From JAVVHH01 sp965199585 (GTDB lineage Bacteria > Pseudomonadota > Alphaproteobacteria > Acetobacterales > Acetobacteraceae), in contig CBDASI010000002.1 of the NCBI GenBank assembly GCA_965199585.1, positions 248,001 through 312,000 of the forward strand: a stretch of 64,000 nt of DNA, given 5' to 3'. The notes under the pieces are model-generated. The model worked only from the letters and a program-made list of their open reading frames with translations. It did no database searches and was not told where the DNA came from. Position 1 is the stretch's first letter. Each line of letters opens with the position of its first letter. The translations under genes were made by a program, and so were the position numbers. Below are positions 17,842 through 26,795 of this stretch, one piece after another.

Positions 17842-18669
17842 TCAGCCGAACCGGCCGGTGATGTATTCCTGCGTCTTCTTCTGCTTCGGCGCGGTGAACA
17901 TCTCGGCCGCCGGCGCCACCTCGATCAGCTCGCCGAGGTAGAAGAACGCCACCTGGTCCGCGCATCGCGCCGCCTGCTGCATGTTGTGCGTGACGATCGC
18001 GATGGTGAACTCGGTCTTCAGCTCGTCGATCAGCTCCTCGACCTTCAACGTACTGATCGGGTCCAACGCGCTCGTCGGCTCGTCCAGCAGGATCACCTCC
18101 GGCCGCGTCGCGATGGTGCGCGCGATGCACAGCCGCTGCTGCTGCCCGCCCGACATCCCCATCGCCGACCCGGTCAGCCGGTCCTTCACCTCGGTCCACA
18201 GCGCCGCCCGCGTCAGCGACCACTCGACCCGCTCATCCATCTCCGCCCGGCTGAGCTTCTCGTGCAGCCGCACCCCGAAGGCGATGTTGTCGTAGATCGA
18301 CATCGGGAACGGAGTCGGCTTCTGGAACACCATCCCGACCCGGCTGCGCAAATCGTTCACGTCGACGTCGGCACCGATGATGTTCTGCCCATCCATCAGC
18401 ACCTCGCCCTCGGCGCGCTGCCCCGGATACAGGTCGTACATCCGGTTCAGGCACCGCAGCAGCGTCGACTTGCCGCAGCCGCTGGGGCCGATCATGCCGG
18501 TCACCTGCTTGTCCGGCAGGTCCAGGTTGATCCCCTTCAGCGCCTTGTTGGTGCCGTAGAAGAAATCGAGGTTCCGGATCGCCAGCCGCGGCGCCGCGAT
18601 CGCCGCCGTCGAGCGGGCCTGCATCGTGCTCATCCCGCCCGCAGTCGCGTCTCGTTCCATAACCGGCAT
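17842..18669 (-). CDS. pstB: Phosphate ABC transporter ATP-binding protein PstB
   Basis: PstB is the ATPase of the high-affinity phosphate importer. The 275-residue product has Walker A GPSGCGKST, the Q-loop FQKPTPFPMSIYDN, the signature MSGGQQQRL, Walker B VILLDEPTSALD and the switch histidine IVTHNMQQ. The N-terminus before LAIRNLDFFYG is about 15-20 residues longer than many PstB proteins; an internal ATG (MSTMQARS) is an alternative start. It begins two bases after the pstA stop. Confidence 0.96.
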   Translation of the reverse strand: MPVMERDATAGGMSTMQARSTAAIAAPRLAIRNLDFFYGTNKALKGINLDLPDKQVTGMIGPSGCGKSTLLRCLNRMYDLYPGQRAEGEVLMDGQNIIGADVDVNDLRSRVGMVFQKPTPFPMSIYDNIAFGVRLHEKLSRAEMDERVEWSLTRAALWTEVKDRLTGSAMGMSGGQQQRLCIARTIATRPEVILLDEPTSALDPISTLKVEELIDELKTEFTIAIVTHNMQQAARCADQVAFFYLGELIEVAPAAEMFTAPKQKKTQEYITGRFG

Positions 18670-18671
18670 CC

Positions 18672-19556
18672 TCAGTTCCTCTTCCGCAACGCGAACCGCG
18701 CGACGATGTTCAAAGCCAACACGCCGACCGTGATGATCAGCGCTCCCACCCAGGCCAGCTGCGTCCAGTCCTCATATGCCGACCCGGCATATTGATAGAT
18801 CGTCACCGGCAGGCTGCTCATCGGGTGGTTCATGTCGAGCGACCAGTTCAGATTGCCCAGCGACGTGAACAGCAGCGGCGCCGTCTCGCCGGCGATCCGC
18901 GCCACCGCCAGCAACACGCCCGTCATGATCCCGTCGAGCGCCGCCCGGTAGCAGACGAAGACGATCGTCTTCCACTTCGGCGCTCCCAGCGCCATCGCCG
19001 CCTCGCGCAGCGCCGTCGGGATCAGCCGCAGCATGTCTTCCGTGGTCCGCACCACGATCGGGATCACGATCACCGCCAGCGCCACCGCCCCGGCCCAGCC
19101 GGAGAACCCGCCGAACGGGCTCACCAGGATCTGGTACACGAACAACCCGATCAGGATGCTCGGCGCCGACAACAGGATGTCCGACACGAACCGGATCACG
19201 TCGCCCAGCTTCGACCCGGCCGAATACTCCGACAGGTACGTCCCCACCATCAGCCCGATCGGCGTCCCGATCAGCGTCCCCAGCGCCGTCTGGATCAGGC
19301 TGCCGACGATCGCGTTCAACAGCCCGCCCCCGGAGCCCGGCGGCAAGGTGATGTGCGTCAGCACGCTCAGCGATAATCCCTTGTAGCCGAGCGCCACCAG
19401 CGTCACCAGGATGGACGCCAGGAAGAACAGCCCGACGCCCGCCGCGATCCAGCACAGCGTCCGCACCACCCGGTCCGCGACTCGCCGCCGCCGCCCGAGC
19501 GACTTGGCGACCGCCTCGTTGCGGACGACCCGGCGTGCCGTCATCGACCCGCTCAT
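18672..19556 (-). CDS. pstA: Phosphate ABC transporter permease PstA
   Basis: The 294-residue membrane protein has about six helices and the permease loop EAAMALGAPKWKTIVFVCYRAALDGI (EAA motif) that docks on PstB. The FTSLGNLNWSLDMNHPMSSLPVTIYQYA segment is characteristic of PstA. An N-terminal basic region (about 30 residues) precedes the first helix. It overlaps pstC by four bases and leads into pstB, so pstCAB are translationally coupled. Confidence 0.95.
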   Translation of the reverse strand: MSGSMTARRVVRNEAVAKSLGRRRRVADRVVRTLCWIAAGVGLFFLASILVTLVALGYKGLSLSVLTHITLPPGSGGGLLNAIVGSLIQTALGTLIGTPIGLMVGTYLSEYSAGSKLGDVIRFVSDILLSAPSILIGLFVYQILVSPFGGFSGWAGAVALAVIVIPIVVRTTEDMLRLIPTALREAAMALGAPKWKTIVFVCYRAALDGIMTGVLLAVARIAGETAPLLFTSLGNLNWSLDMNHPMSSLPVTIYQYAGSAYEDWTQLAWVGALIITVGVLALNIVARFALRKRN

Positions 19557-20530
19557 GTCCGCACCCCCGGCCGCAGCAACAGCCGCGACAGCGCCAGCAC
19601 GATGAACGAGATCACGAACAGGATGAACCCCAGCGCCAGCAGCGACGACAGCTTCAAGCTCCCCGCCGGGCTCTCCGGGAACACCAGGGCCACGATCGAG
19701 GCGATGGTGTTGCCCGGCCCGAACAGGCTCGGCGTGATCCGGTTCGCGTTGCCGATCACGAACGTCACCGCCATCGTCTCGCCCAGCGCCCGCCCGAGCC
19801 CGAGCATGATGCCGCCGACCACGGAACTGCGCGTATAGGGCAGCACGATCGAGCCCATCACTTCCCAGGTCGTCGATCCCAGCCCGTAGGCGCTCTCTTT
19901 ATAGACGGCCGGCACGGTCATGAAGACGTCGCGCATCGTCGCCGCGATGAACGGGATGATCATGATCGCCAGCACGATCGAGGCGGTGAAGATCCCCGTC
20001 CCGAACGGCGCCCCCGAGAACAAGTCGCCGATCACCGGGATGTCGCCCAGATTGTCGATCAGCGGCGGTTGGATGTAGGTCGCCATGAACGGCACCAACA
20101 CCGCGAAGCCCCACATGCCGTAGATGATCGACGGCACCGCGGCCAGCAGCTCCACCGCCGTGCCGACCGGCCGCCGCAGCCAGGCCGGCGCAAGCTCGGT
20201 AAGAAAGACGGCGATCCCGAACGAGATCGGCACCGCCATGACCAATGCGATGACGGAGGTGATCAGCGTCCCGTAGATCGCGACCGCGCCGCCATAGACG
20301 TCCTGGACCGGGTCCCAGTCGGTGTCGACCAGGAAATGGAGACCGAACTGGCGGAAGGCGGGCAATCCGCCCACGAAGAGCGTGACGATGATGGCGCCCA
20401 GGAGCACCAGCACGAGTAGTCCAGATCCCTTTGCGACGAGCGCGAAGATGGCGTCGCCCGTGCTGGCCCCGCGCTTGGGCCGCTGTGGGATGGCTTTGGA
20501 TGCTGGAGCTGCAGCGAGGGCATCGGACAC
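19553..20530 (-). CDS. pstC: Phosphate ABC transporter permease PstC
   Basis: The 325-residue permease pairs with PstA. It shows the PstC signature segments FLVDTDWDPVQDVYGGAVAIYGTLITS, FLTELAPAWLRRPVGTAVELLAAVPSIIYG, and the EAA loop ESAYGLGSTTWEVMGSIVLPYTRS. About six to seven hydrophobic helices are visible. The gene starts 73 bases after the pstS stop; that gap contains a strong hairpin likely to lower expression of the permeases relative to PstS. Confidence 0.95.
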   Translation of the reverse strand: MSDALAAAPASKAIPQRPKRGASTGDAIFALVAKGSGLLVLVLLGAIIVTLFVGGLPAFRQFGLHFLVDTDWDPVQDVYGGAVAIYGTLITSVIALVMAVPISFGIAVFLTELAPAWLRRPVGTAVELLAAVPSIIYGMWGFAVLVPFMATYIQPPLIDNLGDIPVIGDLFSGAPFGTGIFTASIVLAIMIIPFIAATMRDVFMTVPAVYKESAYGLGSTTWEVMGSIVLPYTRSSVVGGIMLGLGRALGETMAVTFVIGNANRITPSLFGPGNTIASIVALVFPESPAGSLKLSSLLALGFILFVISFIVLALSRLLLRPGVRT

Positions 20531-20548
20531 GATGATTCCTATCGAAGA

Positions 20549-20580
20549 AGCGTGCCCGAGCCGACTGGCCCAGGCACGCT
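20549..20580 (-). terminator. Attenuator-like hairpin between pstS and pstC
   Basis: AGCGTGCC at 20549-20556 pairs with GGCACGCT at 20573-20580; inner bases extend the stem partly. No long T-run follows, so it may be an attenuator or RNA-stabilising stem rather than a full terminator. Such a stem is common between a periplasmic binding-protein gene and its permease genes and would give higher PstS levels. Confidence 0.7.
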
Positions 20581-20603
20581 CCGGCGTTTAAGCGGACCGG
20601 CGT

Positions 20604-21635
20604 TTACTTGTAGTTAAGCTGCTGCTTCCAGGTCGCGCGGACGAGGTCCTTCACGGCCGCCGGCAGCGGCACGTATTCGAGCTGCGTCGCGATGGCGTCG
20701 CCATGCTCGTAGTCCCAGTTCGCCCACTTCAGCACCGTCTGCGCGCGCGCCGGATCCTTGGGGTCGGTCGGGATCAGCAGGAACGTCGCCGACACGATGG
20801 GCCAGCTGGTCGCACCGGGCTGGTCGATCAGGCTGACGGCGTAATCCTTCGCACCCTTCCAGTCGGCGCCCGAAGCCGCGGCCTGGAAGCTCGCCATCGT
20901 CGGCTTGACGAACTGGCCGTCCTTGTTCTTCAGCTCGGTGGTCGCGAGGTGGTTCTGGCTCGCATAGGCGTTCTCGACGTAGCCGATGCCGCCACGGACC
21001 TGCTTGACGCTGCCGGCCACGCCGTCATTGCCCTTGGCGCCGTTGCCCACCGGCCACTTCACGCTCGTGCTGGCACCGACAGACGACTTCCAGCTCTCGC
21101 TGGCGGACGACAGGTAGCTGGTGAACACATACGACGTGCCCGACGCATCCGCACGGTACACCGGAGCGATGGCGATGCTCGGCAGCTTCAACCCGGCGTT
21201 GATCGCCTCGATCTTGGCGTCGTTCCACTTGGTGATCTTGCCCGCGTAGATCTCGGCCAGGATCTCGCCCGTCAGCTTCAGCTGGTCGGCTTCTATCCCC
21301 GGCAGGTTCACGATCGGCACAACCGCGCCCATCACCATCGGGAACTGCACCAGCTTGTTGGTGGCCAGCTTCTCCGCATCCACCGGCGCGTCCGAGGCGC
21401 CGAAATCCACCGTGCGGTTGATGATCTGGTTCTGCCCGCCGCCCGAACCGATCGCCTGGTAGTTCAGCGTGACGCCCACGGCCGACTTCGCCGCCTCGCC
21501 CCACTTGGTATAGACCGGCGCCGGGAACGTCGCGCCAGCACCCGTGATTTCCTGCGCTGCGGCCGGCAGCACGGCGGCGCAATTCAGCGCGCCTGTGACC
21601 GCTGCCGTCGCCAGCAAGATGGTAGTGAATTTCAT
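20604..21635 (-). CDS. pstS: Phosphate ABC transporter substrate-binding protein PstS
   Basis: PstS is the periplasmic phosphate receptor. The 343-residue product has a signal peptide (MKFTTILLATAAVTGALNCAAVLPAAAQ) and then ITGAGATFPAPVYTKW, YQAIGSGGGQNQI and FGASDAPVD. These, together with YRADASGTSYVFTSYL, are the phosphate-binding loops of the family. AGGAA precedes the ATG. The promoter region carries a three-repeat Pho box at 21729-21757, so it is the first gene of the pstSCAB-phoU-phoB operon. Confidence 0.96.
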   Translation of the reverse strand: MKFTTILLATAAVTGALNCAAVLPAAAQEITGAGATFPAPVYTKWGEAAKSAVGVTLNYQAIGSGGGQNQIINRTVDFGASDAPVDAEKLATNKLVQFPMVMGAVVPIVNLPGIEADQLKLTGEILAEIYAGKITKWNDAKIEAINAGLKLPSIAIAPVYRADASGTSYVFTSYLSSASESWKSSVGASTSVKWPVGNGAKGNDGVAGSVKQVRGGIGYVENAYASQNHLATTELKNKDGQFVKPTMASFQAAASGADWKGAKDYAVSLIDQPGATSWPIVSATFLLIPTDPKDPARAQTVLKWANWDYEHGDAIATQLEYVPLPAAVKDLVRATWKQQLNYK

Positions 21636-21728
21636 TGATGGGTTCCTCGTTGAGGCATATGGCGCCGAAGCCGTTGCTGTTCCGGCGATCCAATGGGGCG
21701 GGTTTTCGCAGTCTTTAGCGGCACATAC

Positions 21729-21757
21729 ATTGCAGATTTGTGACAGTTCGATGACAG
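21729..21757 (-). promoter_or_regulatory. Pho box (PhoB operator) upstream of pstS
   Basis: On the minus strand three seven-base direct repeats occur at 11-base intervals: CTGTCAT, CTGTCAC and CTGCAAT, separated by CGAA and AAAT. The first two match the alphaproteobacterial/E. coli Pho box almost exactly. The box lies about 95-120 bases before the pstS ATG. It implies PhoB activation of the operon that also encodes PhoB, a positive loop. Confidence 0.88.
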
Positions 21758-21831
21758 CCGCCTAAGCGCACGCAGATCCCACATGCTCTGGACGACATTG
21801 CACTCCGGCCATTCATTACGATCATTGCCCA

Positions 21832-23313
21832 ATGCCAGATGCCGTGAGCCAGACCTCGATCCGCCGCCCCCTCGTCATGGCCGCCGTCATGGCCGCGATG
21901 TTCATGATCTCCATCGAGGCCACCATCGTCTCGACCGCCATGCCTCAGATCGCCGCCCAGCTCGGCGATCTCCGCCTCTACGCCTGGGTGTTCTCCTCCT
22001 TCCTCCTCGCCCAGACCGCCACCACCATCGTGTTCGGCAAACTCTCCGACACATTCGGCCGCAAGCCGGTGATCCTCGTCGGCATCGCCATCTTCCTCGT
22101 CGGCTCCGTGCTGTGCGGCTTGGCGACCTCGATGCCGCTGCTGATCGGCTACCGCCTGCTACAGGGCGCCGGCGCCGGCGCCGTCCAACCCATCGCGCTC
22201 ACCGTGGTGGGCGACCTCTACCCGGCCAACGAGCGCGGCCGGGTCCAGGGTTACCTGTCCAGCGTCTGGGGCATCTCCTCCGTCCTCGGTCCGCTCGCCG
22301 GCGGCCTCATCACCCAGCGCTTCAACTGGGCCTGGGTGTTCTGGATCAACGTCCCGCTCGGCATCGCCGCGGCGGTCCTGTTCGGCACCTATCTTAAGGA
22401 GAACGTGGTCCGCACCAAGCGCCGGGTCGACGTATTGGGCGCCGTGCTCTTTACCACCGGCATCGCCGGCCTGATGACCGCACTGACCGAGATCGGCACC
22501 TCGTCGACCAACGTCGCCATCGCGCTGGCCGTGTTCGCCGTCGCCGCGATTCTGTTCGTAATGCAGGAGCGCCGGGTCGACGATCCGATGCTGGCATTCG
22601 ACCTTTGGAGCCGCCGCCCGATCGCGTCTGCCAACGCCGCTACCATGCTCTCCGGCATGGCGCTGATCGGCCTCAGCGCCTTTCTGCCGATGTACGTCCA
22701 AGGCGTCCTCGGCCGTACCGCGCTGATCGCTGGCTTCACTCTGACCGCGATGTCGTTCGGCTGGCCGGTGGGCGCGCTTATCGCCGCGCGTCGCCTCCTG
22801 CCCACCATCGGCCTGCGTAGCACCATGCTCGCCGGCGGCATCCTGCTCCCGATCGGCGCTTGCGCGATGCTATTCCTGGCGCCCGGCCGGTCGCCGCTGG
22901 TCGCCGGCGCCGGGTCGCTCGTGATGGGCCTCGGCATGGGCCTGCTCAGCACCGCCGCCATCGTGCTCATCCAGAGCAGCGTCGGCTGGGAGGAGCGCGG
23001 CTCCGCCACCGCGTCGAACGTCTTCGCCCGTAACCTCGGCAGCACCTTCGGCGCCACCGTCCTCGGCGGGGTCCTCAACGTCAGCCTCGCCGACAACGCC
23101 GGGGGCGCCATCAGCTACGCCCAGATCCGCACCCTGCTCGAGCGCCCCGGCGAGACCCTCGCCGACCCGGCCATCCAGGCCGCCCTAGGTCACGCGTTGC
23201 ACTTGTGCTTCTGGGCCATGTTCGCCATCACGTTGGCCGCCCTGGCTGCCGCCACCCTTGTGCCGCGCACCAAGCTGACCCAGCCGGTCACGGAAACGCA
23301 ACTGGTAGAGTAG
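21832..23313 (+). CDS. DHA2-family MFS drug exporter (EmrB/QacA type)
   Basis: The 493-residue protein has about 14 hydrophobic segments, the size of the DHA2 drug:H+ antiporter family. Motif A appears as GKLSDTFGRKPV and motif C as SSVLGPLAGGLITQ; ISIEATIVSTAMPQIAAQLG is the typical first-helix motif (D1). The gene diverges from pstS across a 196-base region that carries the Pho box. No TetR- or MarR-type regulator is adjacent, so the substrate is unpredictable. Confidence 0.9.
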   Translation: MPDAVSQTSIRRPLVMAAVMAAMFMISIEATIVSTAMPQIAAQLGDLRLYAWVFSSFLLAQTATTIVFGKLSDTFGRKPVILVGIAIFLVGSVLCGLATSMPLLIGYRLLQGAGAGAVQPIALTVVGDLYPANERGRVQGYLSSVWGISSVLGPLAGGLITQRFNWAWVFWINVPLGIAAAVLFGTYLKENVVRTKRRVDVLGAVLFTTGIAGLMTALTEIGTSSTNVAIALAVFAVAAILFVMQERRVDDPMLAFDLWSRRPIASANAATMLSGMALIGLSAFLPMYVQGVLGRTALIAGFTLTAMSFGWPVGALIAARRLLPTIGLRSTMLAGGILLPIGACAMLFLAPGRSPLVAGAGSLVMGLGMGLLSTAAIVLIQSSVGWEERGSATASNVFARNLGSTFGATVLGGVLNVSLADNAGGAISYAQIRTLLERPGETLADPAIQAALGHALHLCFWAMFAITLAALAAATLVPRTKLTQPVTETQLVE

Positions 23314-23315
23314 CC

Positions 23316-25100
23316 CTACCCCGCCTTCATCTTTGGCGGCAGTTCGATCCGGATCGACAACTCCTTCAACTGCGCTGCCGACACCTCCGACGGCCCGCCC
23401 AGCATAAGATCCTCGCCCTGCTGGTTCATCGGGAACAGGTTCACCTCCCGCAGGTTCGGCTCGTTGGCCAACAGCATTACGATCCGGTCGATCCCCGCCG
23501 CCATCCCGCCATGCGGCGGCGCCCCATACTTGAACGCGTTCAGCATGCCGCCGAACTGCTCCTCGACCGCATTAGGCGGATAGCCCGCGATCTCGAATGC
23601 CTTGAGCATGATCTCGGCCTTGTGGTTCCGGATCGCGCCCGACGCCATCTCGTAGCCGTTGCACACGATGTCGTACTGATACGCCCCGATCGTCAGCGGA
23701 TCCTTCTCGTTCAGCGCCTGCAACTCGCCCTGCGGCATGGAGAACGGGTTGTGGCTGAAGTCGATCTTCTTGGTCTCTTCGTTCATCTCGTACATCGGGA
23801 AGTCCACGATCCAGCAGAACCGGAACGCCCCCTCCTCGATCAGCCCAAGCTCATTGCCCAACCGCGTCCGCACCGACCCGGCAAATTTCGGCGCCTCGTC
23901 CGGCTTGCCCGCAGCAAAGAACACCGCATCCCCTGCCCCGAGCCCACAAGCCGCCTTGATCGCCTCCAGCCGCTCCGGCTCCAGGTTTTTGGCGATCGGC
24001 CCCTTCGCCCCTTCGCCCTCGAACGCGATGTAGCCCAGCCCGCCGGCGCCCTGCTCCCGCGCCCACTCGTTCAGCTTGTCGAAGAACCCCCGCGGCTTCC
24101 CACCCGCCCCCGGTGCCGGGATCGCCCGCACCACGCCGCCCGACGCCGCGATCTTGGCGAACAGCCCGAACCCCGACCCGGCGAACTGCTCCGTCACGTC
24201 CCGGATCACCAGCGGGTTGCGCAGATCCGGCTTGTCCGACCCGTAATCCAGCATCGCCTGCGCATACGGAATGTGCCGCCACGGCCCGGCATCCATCGTC
24301 CGCCCTTCAGCGAACTCGGCGAACGTCCCGTGGATCACCGGCTCCATCGCCGCGAACACGTCCGCCTGCGTCACGAAGCTCATCTCGACGTCGAGCTGGT
24401 AGAACATCAGCGTCCGGTCCGCCCGCCCCGCCTCGTCGCGGAAGCACGGCGCGATCTGGAAGTAGCGGTCGAACCCGGCCACCATGGTGAGCTGCTTGAA
24501 CTGCTGCGGCGCTTGCGGCAGCGCGTAGAACTTCCCCGGATGCAGACGCGCCGGCACCAGGAAGTCCCGTGCCCCTTCCGGAGACGACACTGTCAGGATC
24601 GGCGTCTGGAACTCGTTGAACCCAATCTCGATCATCCGCCGCCGGATGCTGTCGATGATCTTGGCCCGCAGGATCATCGCCTTCTGCAGCCGCTCCCGCC
24701 GCAGATCCAAGAACCGGTAGCGAAGCCGCAGCTCCTCCGGATAGTTGTGCTCGCCCACCACCTGGATCGGCAGCACGTCCGCCGCGCTCTGCACGGAGAC
24801 CTCGCTCACCTGCAGCTCGACGTCGCCCGTCGGCAGCTTCGGGTTCTTGGTCCCCTCGCTGCGCATCACCACCGTTCCGGTGACGGTGATGACGCTCTCC
24901 TGCCGCAAGGCATCAACGGTCTCGAACCCCGGGCTCCCCGCCGGCAGCACGCACTGCGTCAGCCCGTAATGATCGCGCAGGTCGACGAACAGCAGCCCGC
25001 CATGATCCCGCTTGCTATGGATCCAGCCCGACAGCCGAACCTCGGAGCCGGCATCCGACGCGCGAAGCGCGCCGCAGGTGTGAGTGCGGTAAGCGTGCAT
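23316..25100 (-). CDS. aspS: Aspartate--tRNA ligase (probably Asp/Asn non-discriminating)
   Basis: The 594-residue bacterial-type class II synthetase has an OB-fold anticodon domain (VRLSGWIHSKRDHGGLLFVDLRDHYG). Motif 2 (FRDEAGRADRTLMFYQLDVEMSF) and motif 3 (GGMAAGIDRIVMLL), with an inserted GAD domain between, also fit. Length is normal (about 590). ATG 25100 gives the usual MHAYRTHTCGAL start; the frame is open further but not protein-like. Alphaproteobacterial AspRS is often non-discriminating where a GatCAB system exists; that cannot be checked here. It diverges from rnd over 52 bases. Confidence 0.95.
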   Translation of the reverse strand: MHAYRTHTCGALRASDAGSEVRLSGWIHSKRDHGGLLFVDLRDHYGLTQCVLPAGSPGFETVDALRQESVITVTGTVVMRSEGTKNPKLPTGDVELQVSEVSVQSAADVLPIQVVGEHNYPEELRLRYRFLDLRRERLQKAMILRAKIIDSIRRRMIEIGFNEFQTPILTVSSPEGARDFLVPARLHPGKFYALPQAPQQFKQLTMVAGFDRYFQIAPCFRDEAGRADRTLMFYQLDVEMSFVTQADVFAAMEPVIHGTFAEFAEGRTMDAGPWRHIPYAQAMLDYGSDKPDLRNPLVIRDVTEQFAGSGFGLFAKIAASGGVVRAIPAPGAGGKPRGFFDKLNEWAREQGAGGLGYIAFEGEGAKGPIAKNLEPERLEAIKAACGLGAGDAVFFAAGKPDEAPKFAGSVRTRLGNELGLIEEGAFRFCWIVDFPMYEMNEETKKIDFSHNPFSMPQGELQALNEKDPLTIGAYQYDIVCNGYEMASGAIRNHKAEIMLKAFEIAGYPPNAVEEQFGGMLNAFKYGAPPHGGMAAGIDRIVMLLANEPNLREVNLFPMNQQGEDLMLGGPSEVSAAQLKELSIRIELPPKMKAG

Positions 25101-25152
25101 AGTCAAACAGCCAGTTTGCGATGAAGGTTCCCGCTCTGTATTGAGGCGCCCC

Positions 25153-26334
25153 ATGCCACGCAAGCCCTCGACCGATTTCGCCGCCCCCGTCCTGATCACC
25201 GACACCGAGTCGCTCCGCGAGCTCTGCGCCCGTCTGCGTCTCGAGAGCTTCGTCGCCATCGACACCGAATTCATGCGGGAGCGGACCTACTACCCCGAGC
25301 TGTGCGTCGTGCAGCTCGGCGGCGAGAACGACGTCGCCGTCATCGACGCCCAGGCCGAGGGCATCGACCTGGCTAGCCTCGGCGACCTCCTTGCCGACCC
25401 GGCCGTCGTCAAGGTGTTCCACGCCGCCCGCCAGGACGTCGAGATCTTCCTCGAACTCTTCGGCGTCGTCCCCACTCCCATCTTCGACACCCAGGTCGCC
25501 GCCATGGTGGCCGGTTTCGGCGACCAGGTGGGCTACGACGCGCTGGTCTCCTCCACCACCGGCGGCAACATCGACAAGGCGCACCGCTTCTCCGACTGGT
25601 CCGCCCGCCCCCTCTCGCCCGCCCAGATCACCTACGCCGCCGCCGACGTCACCTGGTTGCGCCTGGTCTACCTCGCTTTGTGCGAACGCCTCGAGCGCGA
25701 AGACCGTCTCGACTGGGTCAAGCAGGAGATGGGCGTCCTCGCCGAACCCAGCACGTACCGCGCCGACCCCGAAATTCTCTGGGAACGCCTGCGCCCCCGC
25801 AGCAACAACCGCCGCACGCTGGGCCTGCTCCGCGCCGCCACCGCCTGGCGCGAGCGCGAAGCCCAGCGGATCAACATCCCCCGCCAGCGCCTGATCAAGG
25901 ATGAAAGCCTGCTCGAGATCGCCGCCAGCGCGCCCGACACCGTCGAGGCCCTCAGCCGCATCCGCGGCGTCACCCGGGGTTTCGCCGAAGGCAAGACCGG
26001 CACCGGGCTGCTGGCCGCCCTGCGGGACGCTGCCAACCTGGCCGAGGACGACCTTCCCGCCGCCCCGCGCGGCCGCGAGGGTGCAAAGCCCTCCCCCGCC
26101 TTGGTCTCGCTGCTCAAGGTGCTGCTCGCCGCCAAATGCGAGGAGCACGACGTCGCTCCCCGACTGCTCGCCTCCTCCGAAGATCTCGACCGCCTCGCCT
26201 CCGAAGACGCGCCGGACATCCCCGCCATGACCGGCTGGCGCCGCGAGGTGTTCGGCAACGACGCCCTGCTGCTCAAGGCCGGCCACATCACCCTCGGCGT
26301 CGACGGCAAACGCATCAAGCTGGTCCGCGTATGA
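25153..26334 (+). CDS. rnd: Ribonuclease D
   Basis: RNase D is a 3'-5' exonuclease that trims tRNA ends. The 393-residue product has the DEDD motifs: IDTEF (D37, E39), HAARQDVEIF, and YAAADVTWLRLVY, plus a C-terminal HRDC domain (ETLSRIRG-like, VEALSRIRGVTRGF). ATG 25153 with GAGG five to eight bases upstream is chosen over a TTG four codons earlier. It opens a four-gene operon in which each gene overlaps the next by ATGA. Confidence 0.94.
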   Translation: MPRKPSTDFAAPVLITDTESLRELCARLRLESFVAIDTEFMRERTYYPELCVVQLGGENDVAVIDAQAEGIDLASLGDLLADPAVVKVFHAARQDVEIFLELFGVVPTPIFDTQVAAMVAGFGDQVGYDALVSSTTGGNIDKAHRFSDWSARPLSPAQITYAAADVTWLRLVYLALCERLEREDRLDWVKQEMGVLAEPSTYRADPEILWERLRPRSNNRRTLGLLRAATAWREREAQRINIPRQRLIKDESLLEIAASAPDTVEALSRIRGVTRGFAEGKTGTGLLAALRDAANLAEDDLPAAPRGREGAKPSPALVSLLKVLLAAKCEEHDVAPRLLASSEDLDRLASEDAPDIPAMTGWRREVFGNDALLLKAGHITLGVDGKRIKLVRV

Positions 26335-26795
26335 CCGGGCGCCGTGCGCCGTTCTGGACGGCCGCCCTGCTGCTCACCTGTATTGCCCAAGCCCGCGCCG
26401 ACGACCCGGCCCCAGCCGCACCCGTGCCGCCCCCCGCCAACCAAGAGATCATCTACAAGGGCGAGGCCACCCGTATCCTCGGCCGCAGCGTCCGCGACCC
26501 CGACAACAATCAGGTCGGCCGCATCGTCGACGTCCTCGTCGACGACCAGGGCGTCCCCCGCGCCGCGTTGATCGATTTCGGCGGTTACATGGGCGTCGGC
26601 AACCGCCGCATCGCCGTCGCCTGGCGCGCGCTGCATTTCCTGCCGGCGGCCGAACATTTCCAGATCCGGATCGACATGACGGCCGATCAGATTAAGGAAA
26701 CCCCCGACTTCAAGCCTGTAGTCCGCGCCGACGCGCCGCCCGTCACCATGGCCGCGCCACCGCCTCCCCCCGGCGTGCCCGCCCTGGGTAAATGA
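26331..26795 (+). CDS. Exported PRC-barrel domain protein
   Basis: The 154-residue product has a signal peptide (APFWTAALLLTCIAQARA) and a proline-rich spacer. A PRC-barrel follows: ILGRSVRDPDNNQVGRIVDVLVDDQGVPRAALIDFGGYMGVGNRRIAVAW. The tail is again proline-rich. Periplasmic PRC-barrel proteins of this type are common in alphaproteobacteria, and their function is unclear. It overlaps rnd and the following MFS gene by four bases each. Confidence 0.85.
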   Translation: MTGRRAPFWTAALLLTCIAQARADDPAPAAPVPPPANQEIIYKGEATRILGRSVRDPDNNQVGRIVDVLVDDQGVPRAALIDFGGYMGVGNRRIAVAWRALHFLPAAEHFQIRIDMTADQIKETPDFKPVVRADAPPVTMAAPPPPPGVPALGK

